A stretch of 23,136 nt of DNA from Treponema sp. UBA3870. Its GTDB lineage: Bacteria > Spirochaetota > Spirochaetia > Treponematales > Treponemataceae. Below are positions 12,557 through 18,567 of this stretch, in pieces. Location of the stretch: the NCBI GenBank assembly GCA_002392275.1, contig DGGQ01000114.1, forward strand, positions 1-23,136. Direction: 5' to 3'. A program made the position numbers and the translations under genes. Numbering within the stretch: position 1 is the stretch's first letter; every line of letters starts with the position of its first letter. Below the pieces are notes generated by a model, which worked only from the letters and a program-made list of their open reading frames with translations, was not told where the DNA came from and ran no database searches.

Positions 12557-15509
12557 GAAAACTTCAAAAAAATCAAACTGGTTTGTCAGGAATATATCAA
12601 TCTGGGTCCTGGTGCTTGTTGCCCTTATCTGTGTTGGAATTGAGGCACTGAAGATTACCCAGAAACTTGACTACCGTATCTATGACGCGCTTCTTGCCGC
12701 CGGGAAAAATCCAGAGGCGGATAAAAGCATTGTTCTTATGGACATTGGTGACGAGTCAATCAACGTGTATGGAGAGTGGCCATGGACCCGCGATATTCTT
12801 GGCGATGTCCTTGTACGGATGAAGGAGCTTGGTGCCAGGGATGCCGTTTTCGATATCGAGTACCTCATGGAGTCCAAGCCAGGACCTGTGAGGGATACAG
12901 ATGTTGACAAGGTTTCGTCCGATTTGTTCAGGAACGGTCAGAACATTCTGGTTGACGTTTTTGAGCAGTACAAGGACTATCTGCGCGACGGTGCCGAATC
13001 AATGGACGACGCAATCGAGGCCGCCGACGAGGTTGTTGATGTTGTTGGCCCCATGCTTGCGGACATCCAGCAGGAGATTGGAAAATATCTGATTGACGAC
13101 TACGACCTGAAATTTGCTCAGGCCCTCCAGCTTTTTGGTGATTCCTCCATGACCATAAACCTCAAGGATGTTGCGAGCGACGATGACAAGTCCGACGAGG
13201 ATTTCAACAATAATATTGATTACGTGAAGCGGCGTTTCCTCTTCCAGAACGTTAGCGACCCGGATGACCGCATTTCTGCCGACAATTTTTTCAATGCGCA
13301 GGAGTCAGATCTGGTCCGCGTGTCCAATGGAAAAATTGTCATGGACGACCGTGGATTTGTCCCCTCAATCAACAAGATTATATCCCACGCTGCCGGTGCA
13401 GGATTCACCAACGTCTTTGTTGACAGTGACGGAACAAGGCGCAGGGTGGAGCTTCTGAACCAGTATGACGGAAAATATGTTGGACAGCTCGCTTTCGCAC
13501 CGTTGATAAGGAGGCTTGATGTCCAGGAGATTGTGCGTGGAAAAAATTCCCTCACGCTGAAGGGCGCGTTGATGCCAGGCTCGGACGCAAGGGAGGATAT
13601 CCACATTCCGCTGGACAGCCATGGATGCATGCTGATTAACTGGAAGCACGAGGAATATCAGGAGCAGGACAACAACTTCAAGCATCTTGAGGTGATGTAC
13701 TTCAAGTACCTTGACGACGGGGAGTCCGCAATCTACTCCGACCTTGTTGACATCAATTCGCTTGACACCGAAGGCCTTCCCGAGGATTTGGTCCTGCTGA
13801 TTGATTCGGCCCCTGGTTTTATTGACAGGTACAACGACATTGCCGAGACAAGGAGCGACATGCTTGGACGCTGCCGTGGATTTTCTGCCGACGGAAGTGC
13901 TGTTGACGGTGGTCTGGATGGCGGCGAGTGGGACAGCTATGTTGAGACAAGGAGGGTGTTTTTTGCGGATCTTGCGAACTATGTGGACAGCCTCTCGAGG
14001 ATTGAGTGTGATGACGAGATTGTTTCTTCCTATATACAGGCCCTTGTCGATGAGACCGTCCTTTACAACGAAAACTTTGACGCGCTCAGGAACTATCTTG
14101 ATGGAACCTTCTGCATAATCGGGTTTTCGGCGACCGCAAGCACAGACTTTGGTGTAACTCCCTTCCAGAAAAGGTACGCCAACATGGGAACGCACGCTAA
14201 TGTAGTGAACACAATAATCAGGAAGGACTTTATTGTTTATGTGGAGCCATGGTTCGGAATCCTGTTCTCCTTCCTTCTTGCGCTTGTTGTTCTTCTTGTG
14301 ACAGGAAGAATGTCCCCAGCCCGCCAGATTGTCTTTGGTTTCATTTATTTGTTCATACCAATTCTGGTGTTCATTCTTCTGATGGTTCTGGCCAGAATCT
14401 ATGTTCCCTTCACGTCATCGATTCTGCTTGTGGTGATTATCTACCTGTTCAACGTTGCCCTCAACTTTTTCATATCGGAAAAACAGAAGAGCACCCTCCG
14501 CCGTGGATTTGATGCCTATGTCGCACCTGAGGTTGTAAGCGAGATTGTTAAGAACCCGCAGCTTCTTGCTCTCGGTGGTTCAAACAGAAGGATGACTGCT
14601 TTGTTCAGCGATGTCCGCTCATTCTCCGCGTTCACCGAATGTATCAACCGGGAGGAAGGTGAGGGCCATGGTGCCGTGCGTCTGGTCGAAATCCTTAACG
14701 GCTATCTTGGTGTCCTTTCCGACGCAATCATGAAGGAGCGTGGAACGATAGACAAATATGTGGGTGACGAGATTGTTTCGTTCTTCGGCGCGCCTATTGA
14801 AAATCCGAACAACGCCTTTGACGCATGTGTCGCCGGAATCAGAATGAAGCAGGTGGAGGAAATCTACAACCGCGAGCATCTTCTTGAGCTTCCCGAGCAT
14901 CCTGTGACCGGAACCCCGTTCCTTTTGAAATCAAGGGTCGGAATCAACACGGGAGACATGGTTGTAGGAAACATGGGAACCGAGAAGAAGCTCAACTACA
15001 CGATTATGGGAAACAACGTGAACCTTGCGAGCCGACTTGAAGGAACCAACAAGGCCTACGACTCCTGGATTATGGCATCCGAAAGTACGTGGCTTGAGGC
15101 AAATTCCGGTGAAAACAAGGACAAGCTTGTGGCAAGGATGCTTGACTGCGTTCGTGTCGTGAACGTTGAAAAGCCCGTTCAGATTTACAGCATACAGGGA
15201 ATCAAGTCCGAAATGAAAAGCGAGGAGATTGAGTCTGCCGCACTCTTCAACCACGGAATGCAGTGGTACCTGAAGGGAAGGGAGACACCCACCGGCGAAA
15301 AGGATTTGGGAGATTTCATTAAGGCCAAGGCATATTTTGAAAAGGCCTACGCCTGCTGGCACAGCATGGACGAGCAGGACAAAAATTTCGTGACCATGGA
15401 AAAAAAGATGATTGCCCGCTGCGACGCATTTTTGTCCGACGGGCTGCCTGTTGATGAAAACGGAAAACCCAAGCCTTGGGACGGCGTTTACACGATGAAG
15501 TCAAAGTAA
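12555..15509 (+). CDS. CHASE2-domain class III adenylate cyclase
   Basis: A 984-residue membrane protein. One helix at about 10-31 is followed by a periplasmic CHASE2 domain to about 560 (GEWPWTRD near 74, FVDSDGTRRRVELL near 288, GVTPFQKRYANMGTHANVV near 535-553), with a long acidic insert. Three membrane helices (about 565-640) lead to the catalytic domain (about 645-880). Metal-binding Asp686 (FSDVRSFS) and Asp738 (KYVGDE), adenine-specifying Lys734 and Thr816, and Asn823 and Arg827 (NVNLASR) are all present; the Lys/Thr pair is that of class IIIb cyclases. It should make cAMP from ATP in response to an envelope signal. The C-terminal 100 residues are helical and end in WDGVYTMKSK. The ATG has no ribosome binding site and lies 7 bp after a -10 box. 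It diverges from the FecR/barrel operon. Confidence 0.92.
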   Translation: MKTSKKSNWFVRNISIWVLVLVALICVGIEALKITQKLDYRIYDALLAAGKNPEADKSIVLMDIGDESINVYGEWPWTRDILGDVLVRMKELGARDAVFDIEYLMESKPGPVRDTDVDKVSSDLFRNGQNILVDVFEQYKDYLRDGAESMDDAIEAADEVVDVVGPMLADIQQEIGKYLIDDYDLKFAQALQLFGDSSMTINLKDVASDDDKSDEDFNNNIDYVKRRFLFQNVSDPDDRISADNFFNAQESDLVRVSNGKIVMDDRGFVPSINKIISHAAGAGFTNVFVDSDGTRRRVELLNQYDGKYVGQLAFAPLIRRLDVQEIVRGKNSLTLKGALMPGSDAREDIHIPLDSHGCMLINWKHEEYQEQDNNFKHLEVMYFKYLDDGESAIYSDLVDINSLDTEGLPEDLVLLIDSAPGFIDRYNDIAETRSDMLGRCRGFSADGSAVDGGLDGGEWDSYVETRRVFFADLANYVDSLSRIECDDEIVSSYIQALVDETVLYNENFDALRNYLDGTFCIIGFSATASTDFGVTPFQKRYANMGTHANVVNTIIRKDFIVYVEPWFGILFSFLLALVVLLVTGRMSPARQIVFGFIYLFIPILVFILLMVLARIYVPFTSSILLVVIIYLFNVALNFFISEKQKSTLRRGFDAYVAPEVVSEIVKNPQLLALGGSNRRMTALFSDVRSFSAFTECINREEGEGHGAVRLVEILNGYLGVLSDAIMKERGTIDKYVGDEIVSFFGAPIENPNNAFDACVAGIRMKQVEEIYNREHLLELPEHPVTGTPFLLKSRVGINTGDMVVGNMGTEKKLNYTIMGNNVNLASRLEGTNKAYDSWIMASESTWLEANSGENKDKLVARMLDCVRVVNVEKPVQIYSIQGIKSEMKSEEIESAALFNHGMQWYLKGRETPTGEKDLGDFIKAKAYFEKAYACWHSMDEQDKNFVTMEKKMIARCDAFLSDGLPVDENGKPKPWDGVYTMKSK

Positions 15510-15528
15510 TTTTTAGATGTGTCATAAT

Positions 15529-15561
15529 AAGCCGGCTGATTTATTTCGGTCGGCTTTTTTT
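15529..15561 (+). terminator. Terminator of the cyclase gene
   Basis: AAGCCGGCTGA (15529-15539) pairs with TCGGTCGGCTT (15546-15556) over 11 bp including two G-T pairs, followed by a T run to 15561. The T run overlaps the stop codon of the convergent xre gene. Confidence 0.85.
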
Positions 15562-15979
15562 ACCAGGGTGAGTTTATTTCGAATTCGCTTGTCCCCGGCT
15601 TCACTTTTCTGTTTATCAAGGATTTTATCTCGTCATATTCCACTGACAGCATTGCAAGTTTGTTGGATGTGTCGTTTGCAAGAAAATCCAAAATCATTTT
15701 CCTTGTTTTTCTGATTTCATTCAGAATCTCGTCATCGGAACCTCCGAACAAATCTGCCGGTGAAACTTCTAGCTCCTCGCAAATCCTCTCGATTAACGAA
15801 GCCGACGCGAATTGTGTTCCTGTTTCGATTATTGAAAGATGCTTTTGTGATATTCCGAGTTTTTCTGACAATTGTTCCTGCGTCAATTTTTTTATCTTCC
15901 GGTATTTCTGGACATTGCGCCCGAATAATTGCGGAATGCTTTCTTTCATTTGGGGTCTAATTTTTTTCTCTCTGGCCAT
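15560..15979 (-). CDS. Xre-type helix-turn-helix regulator
   Basis: A 139-residue protein with a Cro/C1-type HTH at about residues 22-78: NVQKYRKIKKLTQEQLSEKLGISQKHLSIIETG, then IERICEELEVSPADLF. The C-terminal 60 residues are a helical tail with no recognised domain, probably for dimerisation. It should be a DNA-binding repressor or activator in the cytoplasm. It diverges from the secreted repeat protein, and the 153-bp space between them holds repeated GGTAAT motifs in both orientations, the likely operators. The ATG at 15979 has no ribosome binding site; TATATT ends 6 bp before it with a weak -35 (TTCATA, 16-bp spacer), so the mRNA may be leaderless. Base composition is more AT-rich than the core genes. 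Its stop overlaps the cyclase terminator. Confidence 0.88.
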   Translation of the reverse strand: MAREKKIRPQMKESIPQLFGRNVQKYRKIKKLTQEQLSEKLGISQKHLSIIETGTQFASASLIERICEELEVSPADLFGGSDDEILNEIRKTRKMILDFLANDTSNKLAMLSVEYDEIKSLINRKVKPGTSEFEINSPW

Positions 15980-16022
15980 AAAAAAAATATAAACCGTGCA
16001 TGGAAATTATGAACTTTTGACA

Positions 16023-16109
16023 AGGTAATAAATATACTAATTAGGTAATAAATACCCTTGTGTTTTTCCTTTGTCCCGATTATACTATTACCAATTTAGT
16101 AGAATTACC
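16023..16109. promoter_or_regulatory. Putative operator cluster between the xre gene and the secreted protein gene
   Basis: Two identical 12-mers, AGGTAATAAATA, lie at 16023-16034 and 16043-16054, exactly 20 bp (two helical turns) apart. The inverted core ATTACC recurs at 16087-16092 and 16104-16109, flanking the region just downstream of the -10 box for the secreted protein. The layout fits cooperative binding by the adjacent Xre-type protein. TTGACA at 16017-16022 has no good -10 partner. Confidence 0.5.
16058..16086 (+). promoter_or_regulatory. Putative promoter of the secreted repeat protein gene
   Basis: TTGTGT (16058-16063), a 17-bp spacer and TATACT (16081-16086), about 46 bp upstream of the ATG. 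It is bracketed by the GGTAAT and ATTACC repeats, so a bound regulator would cover it. Confidence 0.5.
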
Positions 16110-16132
16110 CCTTTTTATATGGAGGATATTTT

Positions 16133-16963
16133 ATGAAAAAGATATGGAAAAATCTTTCTTTAATTTTCGCTGCCATATTGATTTCATCAGTGGCGGAAGC
16201 GGCGGAAATAAAGTATATAGAAATCACATCGATTCAAAATGCTCCGCTCATAAAAGTCTCTTCCGTTTCTGATTTTGAATCCTTGATGACAAAATATAAT
16301 TCCGATACCGTGTATTTTTTTAAATCCACCAATGAAGTTTTGATAAATGTCAGCGGAATGTTTTATTCATGTTCGCTCAAAGGATATACTTCCATTGATG
16401 ATTACAAAAAAGCGGAGACAGCTGGATTCAAGAGCAGCCGTGATTTTTATGACGCTGTTGGAAAAGGTTTCACGGTTTCAAAAGATTATGAAGACGCGAA
16501 GTCGTTGGGCCTTAAAACTTATGACCAATTGAAAAAATACAGGGACATGATTTCACCGATAGAAAAAATAAGCCATGAAAAGTCATTGGACAAGAAAAAT
16601 GCCGTAATCTATTACTTCATCCAAAATATTCCTAAAACGGAATCGTCATTGAAAATCCTTTCCCAGACACTCAAAAATGAATACGCGGCTATGGAGGCGG
16701 AACTAAAATCTGCAATCAATAAATACGCAGGCGTGGTTGAATCAAATGTGAACGGTGGCATGAAAAAATCGTATAGCTTGGATAGTGATTTTGAGCAGAT
16801 TATAGATATTTTTCCGAAGTATATTGATTTTTCCATTTCAGATCAGACAAACGTCACGGAATTTTTCAGCGAGAAAAGTCTTAGAAATTTTTTCAAAAGT
16901 GTGGACACATCCAAGCTCTGTTCTTACGACAGTGTGAATGATGTTTTCAAAAAATCGTTTTAG
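16133..16963 (+). CDS. Secreted protein with short helical repeats, function unknown
   Basis: A 276-residue protein with a signal peptide cleaved near AEA (residue 24). Residues about 83-135 hold three to four degenerate repeats of about 14 residues with the pattern aromatic-x-x-A-x-x-x-G-F/L: DDYKKAETAGF, RDFYDAVGKGF, KDYEDAKSLGL, then YDQLKKYRDM. The rest is helical and Lys-rich with no known domain, membrane helix or catalytic motif that I can see. It should be periplasmic or released. GGAGG stands 7 nt before the ATG at 16133. It diverges from an Xre-type gene with repeated operator-like motifs between, so it is probably that regulator's target. The gene is AT-rich compared with its neighbours, which suggests acquisition by transfer. 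I cannot assign a function. Confidence 0.75.
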   Translation: MKKIWKNLSLIFAAILISSVAEAAEIKYIEITSIQNAPLIKVSSVSDFESLMTKYNSDTVYFFKSTNEVLINVSGMFYSCSLKGYTSIDDYKKAETAGFKSSRDFYDAVGKGFTVSKDYEDAKSLGLKTYDQLKKYRDMISPIEKISHEKSLDKKNAVIYYFIQNIPKTESSLKILSQTLKNEYAAMEAELKSAINKYAGVVESNVNGGMKKSYSLDSDFEQIIDIFPKYIDFSISDQTNVTEFFSEKSLRNFFKSVDTSKLCSYDSVNDVFKKSF

Positions 16964-17028
16964 GAAAAGCAGAACTGAACTGACTGATAATTCCCCCCCC
17001 TTCGGTAAATGGAATGAGGCATACCGGC

Positions 17029-18381
17029 CTACAAAAACATTCCCATTGCGAGGGGCATGTGAATATAGCCTTCGCTTTCTTTAAAATCGCCCTTCGTGAG
17101 AATTATGGGATTTGCCGCTTTCTTTTTGTAAGTGTCATAAAAATAATTCAATGAAGAGTGTTCCGTGCAGTTTCCGCTTTTTACTTCCAGTGCAATAAGC
17201 TTGTTTTTTTGTTTTACAAGAAAATCGACTTCATATTTGTGTTTCTTTTCACCGCTTGTGACTGTTTTTTCAAAAAAACGTAATGGATGGTTTGAAGACT
17301 GAAGCATCTGGGCTATAAGGTTTTCCGTCATCATACCTTTGTTTACGGAAAGTTTTCCCAAGACAAAAGATTTGTACATTTCGTTTGTCAGGTAATCTTT
17401 CCCTGCCGAAAGTGAAAGGAGAAGCCCCGTGTCCGCCATATAGCATTTTATCTTGCTTGAGTCCAGTGCAAAACCGTCGAACAGAGCCGGCTCGTCAACA
17501 CAGTAACTCAGGTTTGCCACCATGGATTCCTTTAGCCAAAAAACGGCGTTCGCAAATGCAACGGAAAATCTGTCTCCCAGACCCAGGCTGGAAAATTTTA
17601 TTTTTTTGTCATGGTGCGAAAGCATGGATGGAATCGCATCAAATATTGCCTGTGCTTCGGCGGTATAGTTGCCTGCATATTTTGCTATATCATCCCGATA
17701 GAGTCTTAGAATCTGCTGCTTTGCCCTTTCGGAATCCTCGTATTTTTTTTCTTTAAGATATGCCAGAACGGACTGCGGCATACCGCCTATCGTCATGTAC
17801 AGTCTGAGTTTTTCGTTCACGGTTTTCAGGAGATTTCCTAAAGGCATTTTGTTGTCATAATGCTCCCTTAAAAACGGAACGGTAACTTCATCATCCAATG
17901 CCCAGAGAAATTCCTCAAAGTCCAGCGGATAAAGGTTCAGCTGTTCTTCTTCCGATGGAATCACTATGTCCGCCACATTTTTTTTTAGTCCGATAAGAGA
18001 ACCTGTTTCTATGTAGTCGTAGCGATTGTCCATGACAAGCTGTTTTATGAATTCCCGTGCCTTTGGAAATTTCTGGACTTCATCAAAAATTATGACCGAC
18101 TCATGCGGAAAGAGCTTTGTTGAGAACATGACCGAAAGCTGATTGAAAAATTCGTCAATCTTCATCCTGTTTCCGAAATTTTCGAACAGATTGAAAACCG
18201 ACTTGTCTGCACTGGAAAAATCAACAAGAATGTGGGTTTTGTATTCGTTTCGTGCAAACTCTTCCGCAAGAAAACTTTTCCCGACACGTCTTGCCCCGTT
18301 TATGAGCATTGCCTTTGAATTTTCTGAACTGTTTTTCCATTCCAAAAGCTTTTGATATCCCTTTCGGCGCAGTGTTTTCAT
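17029..18381 (-). CDS. AAA ATPase with DUF4143-type C-terminal nuclease-like domain
   Basis: A 450-residue protein of a large, poorly understood family. The N-terminal ATPase (AAA_14 type) has Walker A GARRVGKS (29-36) and Walker B VIIFDEVQ with Asp100 and Glu101. The middle is helical (MTIGGMPQSVLAYL, SKIKCYMADTGLL). The C-terminal DUF4143 region carries the PD-(D/E)XK-like core YEVDFLVK ... LIALEVKSG. All these motifs are intact, so this is not a remnant. The family is common in multiple copies in gut bacteria and spirochaetes, and its job is not known. GAGGG stands 9 nt before the ATG at 18381, and the promoter is in the 33-bp tandem repeat upstream. It is convergent with the secreted protein gene; a run of eight C (16993-17000) lies between them. 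Composition is AT-rich. Confidence 0.88.
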   Translation of the reverse strand: MKTLRRKGYQKLLEWKNSSENSKAMLINGARRVGKSFLAEEFARNEYKTHILVDFSSADKSVFNLFENFGNRMKIDEFFNQLSVMFSTKLFPHESVIIFDEVQKFPKAREFIKQLVMDNRYDYIETGSLIGLKKNVADIVIPSEEEQLNLYPLDFEEFLWALDDEVTVPFLREHYDNKMPLGNLLKTVNEKLRLYMTIGGMPQSVLAYLKEKKYEDSERAKQQILRLYRDDIAKYAGNYTAEAQAIFDAIPSMLSHHDKKIKFSSLGLGDRFSVAFANAVFWLKESMVANLSYCVDEPALFDGFALDSSKIKCYMADTGLLLSLSAGKDYLTNEMYKSFVLGKLSVNKGMMTENLIAQMLQSSNHPLRFFEKTVTSGEKKHKYEVDFLVKQKNKLIALEVKSGNCTEHSSLNYFYDTYKKKAANPIILTKGDFKESEGYIHMPLAMGMFL

Positions 18382-18429
18382 GTTCTTAAGCCCTCAACTT
18401 GTTTTATGATTCAGTTATCGAACAGTTCT

Positions 18430-18458
18430 ATTTTACGAAAATTTGAAGGTGAAATCAA
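18430..18458 (-). promoter_or_regulatory. Promoter of the AAA/DUF4143 gene, embedded in a tandem repeat
   Basis: On the minus strand, TTGATT (18458-18453), a 17-bp spacer and TAAAAT (18435-18430) give a leader of about 42 nt to the ATG at 18381. The -35 box lies in the first copy of the 33-bp repeat, at a position where the second copy differs (CAAATT), so only copy one makes a promoter. Confidence 0.6.
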
Positions 18459-18513
18459 CCGAAATCTACGAAAATTTGAAGGTGAAATTTGCCGAAATCT
18501 ACGAAAATTTGAA
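18433..18513. repeat. 33-bp tandem repeat, about 2.5 copies
   Basis: Units lie at 18433-18465, 18466-18498 and a partial one at 18499-18513. They share CGAAAATTTGAAGGTGAAAT and CCGAAAT and differ at a few bases. The period is 33 bp, or 11 codons, and several frames stay open through it, but no convincing gene covers it. There are no spacers, so it is not a CRISPR array. Confidence 0.9.
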
Positions 18514-18526
18514 CATGAACAGGCAT

Positions 18527-18562
18527 AAAAAGGGACACCCGCTTGGATGTTGGATGCCCTTT
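18527..18562 (-). terminator. Terminator of the pyrG-guaA operon
   Basis: On the minus strand, AAAGGGCATCC pairs with GGGTGTCCCTTT (one bulged T) around a loop, followed by TTTTT. It begins 6 nt after the guaA stop and separates the operon from the AAA/DUF4143 gene. Confidence 0.85.
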
Positions 18563-18567
18563 GATTT

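Noticed and set aside
16993..17000. Run of eight C as a phase-variation site
   Set aside because: It lies between two convergent genes, downstream of both stops, so a length change would affect neither a frame nor a promoter.
18433..18513. CRISPR-like array
   Set aside because: The 33-bp units are directly adjacent with no unique spacers, and no cas genes are present.
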